Below, one piece after another: positions 33,828-43,362 of a stretch of DNA of 64,000 nt. The DNA is taken from assembly GCA_049315325.1 (NCBI GenBank), contig JBMOKJ010000005.1, positions 1 through 64,000 on the forward strand. The letters run 5' to 3'. This DNA comes from CAXXIC01 sp049315325 (GTDB lineage Bacteria > Bacteroidota > Bacteroidia > Bacteroidales > UBA7332). A model generated the notes under the pieces. The model searched no databases and was not told where the DNA came from. It was given only the letters and a program-made list of their open reading frames with translations. Within the stretch, counting starts at the first letter, position 1. The number at the start of each line of letters is the position of its first letter. Made by a program: the position numbers and the translations under genes.

Positions 33828-34029
33828 TTTGTCTCTCTTTGATAAATGTTTGATAAGCTCTCAGTCCGGCATAAGCTATCAGGGCTATCCCAAATATCGT
33901 TCGGGTGTAACCCGACAATTGGAATAGCGCATCTCTGAAAAAAATTAACACTATGCCCAGCATCATATAGATGAAGGGCATAGTGAATTTCAGGTACTTC
34001 AAAAATAGAAAACTAAATTTTCTACTCAT
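33811..34029 (-). CDS. Small membrane protein of the TonB cluster
   Basis: A 72-residue protein with two membrane helices (about 17-33 and 42-60) and a charged C-terminus, starting MSRKFSFLFLKYLKFTMPFIYM. It lies between tonB and the pstS-like gene, overlapping the latter by 17 bp, which supports it being real. I do not recognise a family. Confidence 0.7.
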   Translation of the reverse strand: MSRKFSFLFLKYLKFTMPFIYMMLGIVLIFFRDALFQLSGYTRTIFGIALIAYAGLRAYQTFIKERQNEDHD

Positions 34030-34038
34030 CGTTTCTCG

Positions 34039-34827
34039 TTACTGTGCAATTTGAAATGCGATCGGAAGGGTAAACCACACAGGTACTGAACGACCTCCTT
34101 GCTTACCTGGTTTCCAATGAGGCATGCGTTTTACGATTCGGATAGCCTCTTCATCGCAACCACCACCAATACCTCTTAAAACAGTTACCTGTGAAATCTC
34201 ACCATTCTTGTCGACAACGAAACGAACGATAACTTTCCCAGATATACCGTTTTCGAGCGCAATGACTGGATAACGAATATTCGAAGATATAAAGTTTTGC
34301 ATTGCGCGTTCGCCACCTTCAAACTCTGGCATCTGCTCTACCGCTACGAAAGGTTCTTCGTTTTCCACCACTGGCGTTGGTGCCACTTCGGGAGCATCGG
34401 TGTTTCCTTTCACATCTGCTGTACTTACGGCAGCTTCTGTTTTTTGCACTATCGCATTGATGATTGGCGGCTCTTCTACCACATCTATATCTTTCTTGAT
34501 TACAGGTGGTACGAATTTAATCTGATTGCGCACCGGTGGAGGAGGAGGAACGATGGGTTTCTCAATCTCTTTTTCCGGTTTTTTCAGGTTCACATTGTCC
34601 AGCACTGTGACACGGGTGTTGCCCTCATGTTTTTTCAGCGCATTCAGCTGCTTAATCAGAATCGGTGAGAGGATTGCAAACAGGAATACGCTCACTGCGA
34701 TGAGTAGCGCTCTGGCATGTCTGCTAGCCGACGACTTACGCAAGTCGTATGCGCCATACTGCTGGTTCTTGTTCGAAAAAACAATATCCACCCACTCATC
34801 TGAAAAAATATTTATCTTATCACCCAT
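34039..34827 (-). CDS. tonB: TonB-family energy transducer
   Basis: A 262-residue protein with one membrane helix (about 40-60), a proline-rich periplasmic linker (EKPIVPPPPPVRNQI), and a C-terminal TonB domain (about 180-262: NIRYPVIALENGISGKVIVRFVVDKNGEISQVTVLRGIGGGCDEEAIRIVKRMP), which contacts TonB-boxes of outer-membrane receptors. The N-terminus before the helix (SDEWVDIVFSNKNQQYGAYDLRK) is the conserved cytosolic start seen in this phylum. It follows two exbD genes and completes the energising complex. Confidence 0.93.
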   Translation of the reverse strand: MGDKINIFSDEWVDIVFSNKNQQYGAYDLRKSSASRHARALLIAVSVFLFAILSPILIKQLNALKKHEGNTRVTVLDNVNLKKPEKEIEKPIVPPPPPVRNQIKFVPPVIKKDIDVVEEPPIINAIVQKTEAAVSTADVKGNTDAPEVAPTPVVENEEPFVAVEQMPEFEGGERAMQNFISSNIRYPVIALENGISGKVIVRFVVDKNGEISQVTVLRGIGGGCDEEAIRIVKRMPHWKPGKQGGRSVPVWFTLPIAFQIAQ

Positions 34828-34831
34828 ATCT

Positions 34832-35455
34832 TTAATTATTCAGATTCTTAATTAATCCCAAGTCGTATGGTGTAACATCTACAATGGAATAACTACCGAT
34901 ACTACAGATTGCCATTTCGTCGAGAATGTCGACCAGGTTTTTATAGTTCGCACCGTCTGTTGCTTTGATAATCACGATAGGCGAAACTCTGTCTGCTTTC
35001 AGAATTTCGATTCGTTTATTTTCGAAGTCTTCAGGGTTAATCTTTTTACCTTCGCTTTTCGCTTTCAGCTCTCGTATTTTGGTAATTACATTGATGTTAC
35101 GACCAATCAAATACTTTCTTAAGCCCGTTGGAGAATAGTTCGATTCCACAATTTTGGGGTCTTTTCCGCCAGCTGCTCCTCCTTCGTAGTAAAACAATTT
35201 GTTGTTTTTACCTAGAAGAATAGTGACCGCTCGCGACTCCTTAATAGGTGGCTGATCTTCTGTTTTGATTTTGTCCTTCGAAGGGGGCAAAACAATCTCC
35301 ATTGTTTGTGGCTTAACCAAAGTCGTAGCTAACATAAAGAAGGTGATAAGCAAGAACCCTAAGTCCACCATTGGTGTAAAGTCAATGTGGGTGGACTGTT
35401 TCTTGGGTTTGCCTTTTTTTCCTTCGTCGCCGTGATCTTGTTGTATGTCTGCCAT
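34832..35455 (-). CDS. exbD: ExbD/TolR-family protein, second copy
   Basis: A 207-residue protein with a single membrane helix (about 30-48) starting IDFTPMVDLGFLLITFFMLATTL; the Asp in MVDLGF is the essential proton-carrying residue of the ExbD helix. The periplasmic part is longer than E. coli ExbD and contains an insertion of basic and acidic residues. Two exbD paralogs next to each other are usual in Bacteroidetes and may form a hetero-assembly on one ExbB ring. Confidence 0.92.
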   Translation of the reverse strand: MADIQQDHGDEGKKGKPKKQSTHIDFTPMVDLGFLLITFFMLATTLVKPQTMEIVLPPSKDKIKTEDQPPIKESRAVTILLGKNNKLFYYEGGAAGGKDPKIVESNYSPTGLRKYLIGRNINVITKIRELKAKSEGKKINPEDFENKRIEILKADRVSPIVIIKATDGANYKNLVDILDEMAICSIGSYSIVDVTPYDLGLIKNLNN

Positions 35456-35472
35456 TTCTGTTTTTTTTTATC

Positions 35473-36078
35473 TTAAAAATCAGTTTCTTTTTCTAATCCG
35501 GTAATCAAGTTGTAGCGGTTTTCGTTGATGTCTTGCAAACTACTCATCACTTTCTTGATAGCTGGGAAACTCGATGCTCTGTCACCCTTGATGGCAATAA
35601 TCGCTTTCGGGTTTGCTGCTCGTGTGGCCGATATCCAGTTTTTAAACTGATTGTCGGTCGAGTCGCAGGGGATACCGAGTGCATTTTCGCTTCTGTCACG
35701 ATCTTCAGGACTCAGGCTCAGGAAAGTCTTCATCTGATTGATTGGAAACCCGAAACTACCCATTACCGCAAATTCTTTCAACTCTTTGTCGGTAAATTTG
35801 ATTTTATAGGTTTCGCCCATCTTTTTCAGTACTTCTGTGCGAGTCTGCTGTCCGTCTACGTTGAAAAACACTTTTCCCGATTTGTCCACCAAAATCATCA
35901 TCACGTTAGTTTCAGGGATTTTGATTTCAGAGATCGAGGTAGGTGTATCCACCTTCACCGGTTGTTTTTGGGTGAAGTTAGACGTAAGCATGAAGAAGGT
36001 AAGCAGCAGGAAAGCTACGTCGGTCATGGGAGCCATGTCCAACGGGGTATTTCTTCGCTTTATCTTTACTTTTGGCAT
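35473..36078 (-). CDS. exbD: ExbD/TolR-family protein, first copy
   Basis: A 201-residue protein. The membrane helix contains LDMAPMTDVAFLLLTFFMLTSNF, with the key Asp in MTDVAF. The rest is periplasmic and about twice the E. coli length, ending KETDF. It is 31 bp from exbB and 18 bp from the second copy. Confidence 0.92.
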   Translation of the reverse strand: MPKVKIKRRNTPLDMAPMTDVAFLLLTFFMLTSNFTQKQPVKVDTPTSISEIKIPETNVMMILVDKSGKVFFNVDGQQTRTEVLKKMGETYKIKFTDKELKEFAVMGSFGFPINQMKTFLSLSPEDRDRSENALGIPCDSTDNQFKNWISATRAANPKAIIAIKGDRASSFPAIKKVMSSLQDINENRYNLITGLEKETDF

Positions 36079-36108
36079 GATTTTTTAGCCTTTAATTTTG
36101 TACAAAAA

Positions 36109-36915
36109 TTATTTGTTGTTCGCTGCGTAGCTTTGTGCAATCGTGAAACCTACTTCGTCGATCGTGTAGCTCAATTTCTCGATACGAGTGTTGAAGAAGT
36201 TGTAAACGATGATTGCCAATGCTGCTGTACCGATACCGAATGCGGTATTGATCAACGCCTCAGAGATACCGGTTGCCAACGCTGTTGAGTCTGGTGCACC
36301 TGCATTTGCCATAGCAGCGAACGCGCGAATCATACCCAATACCGTTCCCAAAAGTCCGAGCAGTGTAGCAATAGTAGAGATGGTAGAGATAACCACCAAG
36401 TTTTGCTGCAAAGTTGGCATTTCGAGTGCAGTCACCTCTTCAATTTCTTTCTGAAGCGAAACAATTTTTTGTTCTTTAGTTAATGCGTCATCTTTTTTCA
36501 AGAGAGCATAGTTTTCAAGAGCCGATTTAGCTACGTTAGCTACCGAACCACCTTGTTTGTCACAAGCCGCAATAGCTTCTTCGATTTGCTCTTTCGCCAA
36601 AAGGGCTTTGATTTTTGCCAACAAATCGGTGTTAGAACCTTTTCCGCTAGCTTTACTGATTGCAATAAAACGCTCGATAGAGAATGTGATTACAGAAAGC
36701 AACAGAGTCATCAATACAGGTACGATGAATCCACCTTTGTAGATTGTTCCGAAGAAGTCTCCGGCAATCGGTGCGTTTGCATTATTCCCACCTTGGAAGT
36801 GAGATCCATCACCCATAATCAGGATAAATACGGCAATTGCTACTACTAGTGCTACAGGTATTACAGCCCAAGAAAACACACTCGTGAAATTTGATTTTTT
36901 AGCTTCTTTTTTCAT
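36109..36915 (-). CDS. exbB: ExbB/TolQ/MotA-type proton channel
   Basis: A 268-residue protein with three membrane helices: one near the N-terminus (about 14-32), and the pair around 60-80 and 175-245. The conserved TLLGLLGTVLGMIRAFAAMA stretch in the middle pair forms the ExbB pore. It starts with a Lys-rich cytosolic tip. It is the first gene of the minus-strand TonB cluster and forms the ring around ExbD. Confidence 0.93.
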   Translation of the reverse strand: MKKEAKKSNFTSVFSWAVIPVALVVAIAVFILIMGDGSHFQGGNNANAPIAGDFFGTIYKGGFIVPVLMTLLLSVITFSIERFIAISKASGKGSNTDLLAKIKALLAKEQIEEAIAACDKQGGSVANVAKSALENYALLKKDDALTKEQKIVSLQKEIEEVTALEMPTLQQNLVVISTISTIATLLGLLGTVLGMIRAFAAMANAGAPDSTALATGISEALINTAFGIGTAALAIIVYNFFNTRIEKLSYTIDEVGFTIAQSYAANNK

Positions 36916-37506
36916 TTTGCATTAAATTATTATTGTTATGGTTATTAATATTTCAATTAGTAGAAAATGTTAGTAGAAAGGTAATTAGATTTTATATTGA
37001 GTTTGTGTGTTGAAATCTCTGAATTTTTGGCAAATATATCAAAAAAAGAACATTGATGTGTGTGTTGTTTGTCAAAAGTAACATATTTGTTGCAAAAACG
37101 TGCACAAAGCTATAAGAATAGTTTCATTTTTGAAAGTCATACCTTTGATTTAGACGTTATTTTATGCTAAAAATGTAGAAAAATATTGGACTTGAGGCAT
37201 TAGTATCCCTATTTGTGAATTAATGTGAAAATTATAAAAGGATAACGTTTGCTTTTTTAAGTCTATTAATGCCAAAGCTGCTTTGAAATCTTTCTGTTGA
37301 CGTGTTATAGGGAGTATCTTTTTTATCAACGGTTATTGTTATTCATTATTATTTATACGAGTTTAATATTTTCAATCAAAAAAAGCACATATTTAATTGA
37401 TGTATTAACATTTTTGGGCGTTGTTTTGTCTTTTTTGCAACAAAATGAGCCTTAAGGTTTGAAGAATAGAGGTATGATTTCTCTTTATCCTTTGGAGAAA
37501 AAAGGT
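36916..37506. other. AT-rich divergent intergenic region between exbB and purL
   Basis: The region holds the start regions of two divergent transcripts. A -7 box on the minus strand (TATATTTG at 37031-37038) probably serves exbB, with a leader of about 115 nt. Apart from short AT tracts I see no gene, repeat or hairpin here. Confidence 0.5.
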
Positions 37507-37514
37507 TAATTTTG
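37507..37514 (+). promoter_or_regulatory. -7 box of purL
   Basis: TAATTTTG lies 45 bp before the purL ATG and fits TAnnTTTG. No purine-riboswitch-like aptamer is visible in the short leader. Confidence 0.45.
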
Positions 37515-37559
37515 CATTCCCTTTTTAGTTTGTTTATCATTCGTAACAACAAAAAAAAT

Positions 37560-40500
37560 ATGATTCGTTTCTTTCAGAACCCCTCTCAAACGGTTGTCGC
37601 CGTAGATGTAAATCATTCGTTATCGCAAGAAGAAATTGAGAAAATGGTATGGCTTTTCAGTCAGGCAACCCCGATTGAGTCAGACGAACTCACAGGCTGG
37701 TATGTGGGACCACGTCGCGAAATGATTACACCGTGGAGCACCAATGCGGTGGAAATCTCTCAAAACATGGGCTTGAATGGCATTCTTCGCATCGAGGAGT
37801 ATTTCCCAGTAGAGAGTAAAGAAGCAGCACACGACCCAATGCTTCAACGGATGTATAACGGTCTGAATCAGGAACTGTTTACCATTAGCAAACTGCCCGA
37901 ACCGATTCTGCATATTGAAGACATTGCATCGTACAACAGACAAGAGGGATTGGCATTGAGCGACGACGAGGTGGAATACCTGAACGAAGTGAGCCGCAAA
38001 ATCGGTCGTAAACTCACCGATAGCGAGGTGTTTGGCTTTTCGCAAGTGAACTCGGAACATTGCCGCCACAAAATTTTCAACGGAACCTTTGTAATCGATG
38101 GCGTTGAAAAAGAATCTACTCTGTTTAAATTAATCAAAAATACATCGGAAGCGAATCACAATAAGATTGTATCGGCTTATAAAGATAATGTGGCTTTCAA
38201 CGAAGGCCCAGTGGTGGAGCAATTTGCTCCTGCATTTTCTGACAAACCCGATTTTTTCGAAATAAAAGATATTAAAACCGTTATTTCTATCAAAGCCGAA
38301 ACGCACAACTTCCCCACAACGGTAGAGCCATTCAATGGTGCTGCAACGGGTTCGGGTGGTGAAATCAGAGACCGCCTTGGTGGTGGAAAAGCAAGTTTGC
38401 CCATTGCCGGTACTGCGGTTTACATGACCTCTTATCCTCGTCCGGAAGGCGAGCGCGATTGGGAAAGTGCCATGCCTGAGCGCCCTTGGTTGTACCAAAC
38501 GCCCGAGCAAATTCTCATTAAAGCTTCGAACGGAGCTTCTGATTTTGGCAACAAATTCGGACAACCGCTGATTTGCGGTTCGCTGCTGACATTCGAACAC
38601 GCCGAAAATGCGAAGAAATTCGCTTACGACAAAGTGATAATGCTTGCAGGTGGTGTGGGCTACGGAAAACTGAAAGATGCGCTGAAAGGCACACCCGAAG
38701 TGGGCGACAAAGTGGTGGTAATGGGTGGTGACAACTACCGCATCGGTATGGGCGGTGGCGCTGTTTCGTCGGTCGAAACAGGTCATTATGCAAACTCTGT
38801 TGAATTAAATGCCGTGCAACGCGCCAATCCTGAAATGCAAAAACGTGCTGCGAATGTGATTCGCGCGTTGGCAGAAGCCGATGTGAACCCCATCGTATCG
38901 ATTCACGACCACGGTGCAGGCGGTCACCTCAATTCGCTTTCTGAATTGGTGGAGACCACCGGTGGAATCATCCACGTGGACAAACTTCCTGTTGGAGACC
39001 CGACACTTTCTGCAAAAGAGATTGTGGGTAACGAAAGCCAAGAGCGCATGGGCTTGCTGATTAAAGAGCAAGACATCGAAATGGTGCAGAAGATAGCCGA
39101 ACGCGAACGTGCACCGATGTATGTGGTGGGCGAAACGACTGGCGATATGAAGTTTGTCTTTGAGCAAGCCGATGGCGAACGCCCCATTGATATGGAGTTG
39201 GAGACGATGTTTGGCAAACCGCCACGCACCATCATGAATGACATTACCATTGAAGAAAATTATGCCGAACCTGAATATCAGGCGGCAGATATTCACGAAT
39301 ACATCGAAAACGTGCTTCAACTCGAAGCCGTGGCGTGTAAAGATTGGTTGACAAACAAAGTTGACCGCTCAGTAACTGGTAAAATTGCCCGTCAGCAATG
39401 TCAGGGCGAATTGCAGTTGCCATTGAGCGACTGCGGTGTGGTAGCGCTCGATTTTCGAGGAGAAGCAGGTATTGCTACTTCAATTGGTCACGCACCACAA
39501 GCTGCAATGGCTGATCCTGCAGCAGGTTCGGTATTGGCAGTGGCGGAGTCGTTGACCAACATCGTTTGGGCGCCGATGAAAGATGGATTGGAAAGCATTT
39601 CGCTCAGTGCTAACTGGATGTGGCCTTGCAAAAACCCGGGTGAAGATGCGCGACTCTACAAAGCGGTAGAAGCTTGTAGCGAATTTGCATCAGCTTTGGG
39701 TGTGAATATCCCAACCGGAAAAGACAGTCTTTCGATGACGCAAAAATACGGTGATGACAAAGTGTTTTCACCGGGCACGGTCATTATCTCTGCTGGTGGC
39801 GAAGTTAGCGACGTAAAGAAAGTCGTTTCTCCTGTTTTGGCAAACTACAAATCAACTGCTGTTTACTACGTTGACTTTTCGTTCGACAGCTTTAAATTAG
39901 GTGGTTCTGCCTTTGCGCAAACGCTTAATAAAATCGGTATGGATGTGCCAACCGTTAAAGACAGCGAATATTTTGCCGACGCATTTATGGCTATTCAACA
40001 ATTGATTGACAAAGGATTGATTCTTGCCGGACACGATATTTCGGCTGGTGGTTTGGTGACTGCATTGCTCGAAATGTGTTTCGCTAATACTGAAGGCGGA
40101 TTGGAAGTTGTCTTGGATAAAATCGAAGAAACTGACATCGTAAAAATCTTGTTTGCCGAAAATCCGGGTGTTTTGATTCAGGTAAAAGATAAAAAAGCAG
40201 TCGAAAAACTGCTTGAAGATGCCGGCGTGGGATTCCTCAAAATTGCCAAACCGTGCGACGAACGTCATATTCTGATTGACAAAGACGGTGTCGAATATCA
40301 ACTTGGTATCGACCATCTGCGTGATGTGTGGTACTCGTCGTCTTATCAACTCGACCGCAAGCAGAGTGGCGAAACACAGGCTAAAGCCCGCTTCGAAAAC
40401 TACAAAGCGCAACCGATTGAGTGGAATTTCAATAAATCATTCACTGGAAAACTTTCGACATTTGGGTTGTCTGCCGACAGACGAGAACGCACAGGTGTGA

Positions 40501-41252
40501 AAGCAGCAATCTTGCGTGACAAAGGAACAAACGGCGAACGCGAAATGGCGTATTCACTCTATTTGGCAGGTTTCGATGTCAAAGATGTGCACCTCACCGA
40601 CTTGGCTAGCGGACGCGAAACGCTCGAAGATGTGAACTTCATCGTTTTCTGTGGTGGATTCTCCAATTCTGACGTGTTAGGTTCGGCAAAAGGCTGGGCA
40701 GGCGGAATCTTATTCAACGAAAAAGCGAAAACTGCGATTGATAACTTCATGGCACGCCCCGACACCTTGAGTTTGGGTATCTGCAATGGTTGTCAGTTGA
40801 TGGCGGAGTTGGAAATTATCTATCCAGAACATGAACTGAAACATAAAATGGCGCACAACACGTCACACAAATTTGAGTCGAACTTCGTTTCGTTGGAGAT
40901 TCCACAAAACAACTCGGTGATGTTGGGTTCACTCTCTGGTTCGAAAATTGGTGTGTGGGTGGCTCACGGAGAAGGAAAATTCTCTTTCCCTTACGAGCAA
41001 TCGGCTTACAATGTGATTGCAAAATACAACTACGATGCCTATCCAGCCAATCCAAACGGTTCACCATGGGGTGTAGCAGGTGTTTGCTCTACAGATGGTC
41101 GCCACTTAGCGATGATGCCTCACCCTGAGCGCGCCATTTTCCCTTGGCAATGTGGATACTATCCGAACGACCGCAAAGAAAGCGACCAAGTTACTCCTTG
41201 GATGGAGGCTTTCGTAAATGCTCGTAAATGGGTTGAAGAGAAAACGAAATAA
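37560..41252 (+). CDS. purL: Phosphoribosylformylglycinamidine synthase (single-chain PurL)
   Basis: A 1230-residue enzyme of purine synthesis, converting FGAR to FGAM with glutamine and ATP. Three parts are fused, as in Gram-negative long PurL: an N-terminal region (with EVFGFSQVNSEHCRHKIFNG), two AIR-synthase-like ATP-binding halves (HNFPTTVEPFNGAATGSGGEIRD and the later PTGKDSLSM), and a C-terminal class-I glutamine amidotransferase domain whose nucleophile is Cys1075 in GICNGCQLM; the final PHPERAIFPW holds its catalytic His-Glu. ATG 37560 was chosen over an earlier in-frame codon at 37512 that lies at the promoter. It is alone in its transcript. Confidence 0.96.
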   Translation: MIRFFQNPSQTVVAVDVNHSLSQEEIEKMVWLFSQATPIESDELTGWYVGPRREMITPWSTNAVEISQNMGLNGILRIEEYFPVESKEAAHDPMLQRMYNGLNQELFTISKLPEPILHIEDIASYNRQEGLALSDDEVEYLNEVSRKIGRKLTDSEVFGFSQVNSEHCRHKIFNGTFVIDGVEKESTLFKLIKNTSEANHNKIVSAYKDNVAFNEGPVVEQFAPAFSDKPDFFEIKDIKTVISIKAETHNFPTTVEPFNGAATGSGGEIRDRLGGGKASLPIAGTAVYMTSYPRPEGERDWESAMPERPWLYQTPEQILIKASNGASDFGNKFGQPLICGSLLTFEHAENAKKFAYDKVIMLAGGVGYGKLKDALKGTPEVGDKVVVMGGDNYRIGMGGGAVSSVETGHYANSVELNAVQRANPEMQKRAANVIRALAEADVNPIVSIHDHGAGGHLNSLSELVETTGGIIHVDKLPVGDPTLSAKEIVGNESQERMGLLIKEQDIEMVQKIAERERAPMYVVGETTGDMKFVFEQADGERPIDMELETMFGKPPRTIMNDITIEENYAEPEYQAADIHEYIENVLQLEAVACKDWLTNKVDRSVTGKIARQQCQGELQLPLSDCGVVALDFRGEAGIATSIGHAPQAAMADPAAGSVLAVAESLTNIVWAPMKDGLESISLSANWMWPCKNPGEDARLYKAVEACSEFASALGVNIPTGKDSLSMTQKYGDDKVFSPGTVIISAGGEVSDVKKVVSPVLANYKSTAVYYVDFSFDSFKLGGSAFAQTLNKIGMDVPTVKDSEYFADAFMAIQQLIDKGLILAGHDISAGGLVTALLEMCFANTEGGLEVVLDKIEETDIVKILFAENPGVLIQVKDKKAVEKLLEDAGVGFLKIAKPCDERHILIDKDGVEYQLGIDHLRDVWYSSSYQLDRKQSGETQAKARFENYKAQPIEWNFNKSFTGKLSTFGLSADRRERTGVKAAILRDKGTNGEREMAYSLYLAGFDVKDVHLTDLASGRETLEDVNFIVFCGGFSNSDVLGSAKGWAGGILFNEKAKTAIDNFMARPDTLSLGICNGCQLMAELEIIYPEHELKHKMAHNTSHKFESNFVSLEIPQNNSVMLGSLSGSKIGVWVAHGEGKFSFPYEQSAYNVIAKYNYDAYPANPNGSPWGVAGVCSTDGRHLAMMPHPERAIFPWQCGYYPNDRKESDQVTPWMEAFVNARKWVEEKTK

Positions 41253-41271
41253 GCACAATTGCTTAAAACAC

Positions 41272-41310
41272 AAAGGGAGACGAGTCAAGAATATGATTCG
41301 CCTCCTTTTT
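41272..41310 (+). terminator. Imperfect terminator after purL
   Basis: An imperfect stem formed by AAAGGGAGACGA and TTCGCCTCCTTT precedes a T-run at 41304-41311. Confidence 0.5.
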
Positions 41311-41424
41311 TATTCCCATTAATCAGCAAAGCTTAATGGTGATTCATTACGACCACTTGAATGATTATCAATTATAAAATCTCTTTTATCATAATATATT
41401 TATTGTTTATCAATAAATATATAT

Positions 41425-41432
41425 TATATTTG
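41425..41432 (+). promoter_or_regulatory. -7 box of the DUF2975/XRE pair
   Basis: TATATTTG lies 31 bp before the ATG, with a TTGT at 41404-41407 as a possible -33 box and a 17-bp spacer. Confidence 0.55.
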
Positions 41433-41463
41433 CCAAATAATTTATACACAAAAGACCTGTATT

Positions 41464-42018
41464 ATGGAAATAAAAATCACACCTAAGCAAATTCTGAAAG
41501 TTCTTCACGTCGTTTCGTGGATAATTTTTATTGGTCTCTGCATCGAGGCCGGAGGAATTCTGACCAATGTATTTTTCACGCTTGTTATTAATGCGAATGC
41601 CGCGAGCAATTTTTGGGGAGAGATCAATTTATTAAGTTTGGTAAGCTACGACAAAGGTCATTTTATGACTATAACGTTTTTAATGAGCATCGTTGCAATC
41701 CTAAAAGTTATCCTCTTTTATTTGATCGTAAAGATCTTACACGACAAGAAGATAGATTTTAGCCAACCATTTAACAACGATGTAACACGATTTATTGCCA
41801 ACATCTCCTATATAGCAGTGGGCATTGGCTTATTTTCGCAATGGGGTGCAAAGTACACAGATTGGCTAGTTACGAAGGGAGTTACAATGCCTAACCTTCA
41901 AAATCTGCATTTTGAAGGTGCTGATGTTTGGATGTTTATGGGGATTGTGCTATTAGTAATCGTGCAAATATTCAAACGTGGAGTAGAGATTCAATCTGAA
42001 AACGAATTAACAATATAA
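41464..42018 (+). CDS. DUF2975-family membrane protein
   Basis: A 184-residue inner-membrane protein with four helices (about 12-38, 62-90, 105-125, 150-170), starting MEIKITPKQILKVLHVVSW. The family is usually found next to a small Cro/XRE regulator, as here. It is thought to be a partner that senses something at the membrane; substrate and role are unknown. Only 3 bp separate it from the regulator gene, so both are translated from one mRNA. Confidence 0.85.
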   Translation: MEIKITPKQILKVLHVVSWIIFIGLCIEAGGILTNVFFTLVINANAASNFWGEINLLSLVSYDKGHFMTITFLMSIVAILKVILFYLIVKILHDKKIDFSQPFNNDVTRFIANISYIAVGIGLFSQWGAKYTDWLVTKGVTMPNLQNLHFEGADVWMFMGIVLLVIVQIFKRGVEIQSENELTI

Positions 42019-42021
42019 GTA

Positions 42022-42231
42022 ATGGCGATAATTGTAAACCTAGATGTGATGATGGCGAAACGCAAAATATCGCTGAACGAACTTTCTGAAAGGGTTGATT
42101 TGACGTTATCCAATCTCTCCATTCTAAAAACAGGAAAAGCTAAAGCTATACGATTCAGTACATTAGAGTCAATCTGCAAAGCATTAGATTGCCAGCCAGG
42201 CGACATATTAGAGTATAATCCTGAGAAATAG
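42022..42231 (+). CDS. Small XRE/Cro-type HTH regulator
   Basis: A 69-residue YozG-like regulator consisting of the HTH domain only (ISLNELSERVDLTLSNLSILKTGKAKAIRFSTLESICKALDCQPGDILEY). It follows the DUF2975 gene and probably represses its own operon, with the membrane protein adjusting its activity; the second part is inference. Confidence 0.88.
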   Translation: MAIIVNLDVMMAKRKISLNELSERVDLTLSNLSILKTGKAKAIRFSTLESICKALDCQPGDILEYNPEK

Positions 42232-42268
42232 AGGCGCTCATAAAAAATTTAAAACAAGAGCATAACTA

Positions 42269-42310
42269 AGAAGCCGTTTCGATTCAAAATCAAAACGGCT
42301 TCTCGTTTAT
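42269..42310. terminator. Bidirectional terminator after the XRE gene
   Basis: AGAAGCCGTTT (42269-42279) pairs perfectly with AAACGGCTTCT (42293-42303). The following gene converges from the right, so it can serve both. Confidence 0.75.
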
Positions 42311-42323
42311 AATAAACTTGTAG

Positions 42324-43226
42324 TTACCAAAGTTTTGCAGGATATTCACCCGCATCGGCTAATGCTTGGAGTTTATCAACTACTGATTGGCGATCTTCAG
42401 CATAAGTGACTCCAAACCACATTGATGGCGTGTCGAGTACTTTCAATTTGATTTCGTTGCTTTCGATTAATGAATTGACCACAAATGGGATATAGAATTC
42501 AGCTTTGATGTTCGATTCGTTTTCTTTTAGGAATTTTACGAAGAAATCTTCAGAATGTTTGAAGTAGTCGGGCGTGAATCCCCACATGTTCATCGACACG
42601 GGTGTGTTGTCGCTGATGCCTACAAATTCGTCGTTTTCGTCTTTGTATTTCACAATACCGTCGATGCGTTCGATGTGAGTGCGCTCTACCACGGTGGTCA
42701 GGTAGCTTTCGTTGTTGACCTCGCAAATGCCACGTGCCACAGAACCGCTTTCAGAAAGCGTGTTGCCCACTCGGTAGCCAATCATGCAGTATTCGCTGGT
42801 TTTTCCTTCAAGTTCTTTGAGTGAATCGGCAAGTATCGAGAAGCTTTCGCGACCGTAGAAATCGTCGGCATTAATCACCGCAAATGGCTCTTTAATGACG
42901 TCTTTTCCCATCAATGTTGCGTGGTTTGTGCCCCATGGTTTTATGCGTTCTGGGTTCAATGTAAAACCTTCTGGTAGATAATCGAGTTCTTGAAACACGA
43001 GTTCTACAGGGATCACATTTTCGTATTTGTTGATGATTTTGGTGCGGAAATCATTTTCGAAAGTGTGACGGATCACGAAAACCACTTTTCCGAATCCTGC
43101 TCTCACTGCATCGTAAATGGAGTAATCCATAATGGTCTCGCCGTTCGGTCCGAGTCCATCCAATTGCTTGAGTCCGCCGTAACGACTTCCCATACCGGCT
43201 GCCAAAACAAATAATGTTGGTTTCAT
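42324..43226 (-). CDS. Sugar-nucleotidyltransferase family protein
   Basis: A 300-residue enzyme with the GlmU/RmlA-type nucleotidyltransferase fold. The N-terminal signature LAAGMGSRYGGLKQLDGLGPNGETIMDYSIYDA and NADDFYGRESF (the metal-binding Asp pair) are clear. It activates a sugar-1-phosphate or a related alcohol with NTP, but the substrate cannot be read. Length is close to that of glucose-1-phosphate uridylyltransferase-like proteins. It is alone in its transcript, convergent to the XRE gene. Confidence 0.88.
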   Translation of the reverse strand: MKPTLFVLAAGMGSRYGGLKQLDGLGPNGETIMDYSIYDAVRAGFGKVVFVIRHTFENDFRTKIINKYENVIPVELVFQELDYLPEGFTLNPERIKPWGTNHATLMGKDVIKEPFAVINADDFYGRESFSILADSLKELEGKTSEYCMIGYRVGNTLSESGSVARGICEVNNESYLTTVVERTHIERIDGIVKYKDENDEFVGISDNTPVSMNMWGFTPDYFKHSEDFFVKFLKENESNIKAEFYIPFVVNSLIESNEIKLKVLDTPSMWFGVTYAEDRQSVVDKLQALADAGEYPAKLW

Positions 43227-43362
43227 AAGTAATGATTTATTTATTGATAAACTATGTATGTTGTGCTTAAAAAACGGCGTAAAGGTAAAACAAATTTCAA
43301 CACGGCGAACACGGTAGAAGTGAATTAATTTTGCTACTTTTGCCCGATTAAAGAATAAACCA

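Noticed and set aside
35533..36288. A 251-codon plus-strand frame opposite exbD and exbB, rich in Cys, His and Phe
   Set aside because: It spans two known genes and their gap in antisense and has no start signal or domain.
37512..37559. Extended N-terminus of PurL from an upstream in-frame start
   Set aside because: It would begin inside the -7 box region and adds residues not found in PurL; the ATG at 37560 fits the family start MIRFF.
38130..38786. Long minus-strand frames within purL (also near 38805-39320 and 39897-40412)
   Set aside because: All are antisense to conserved purL coding sequence and show no protein features.
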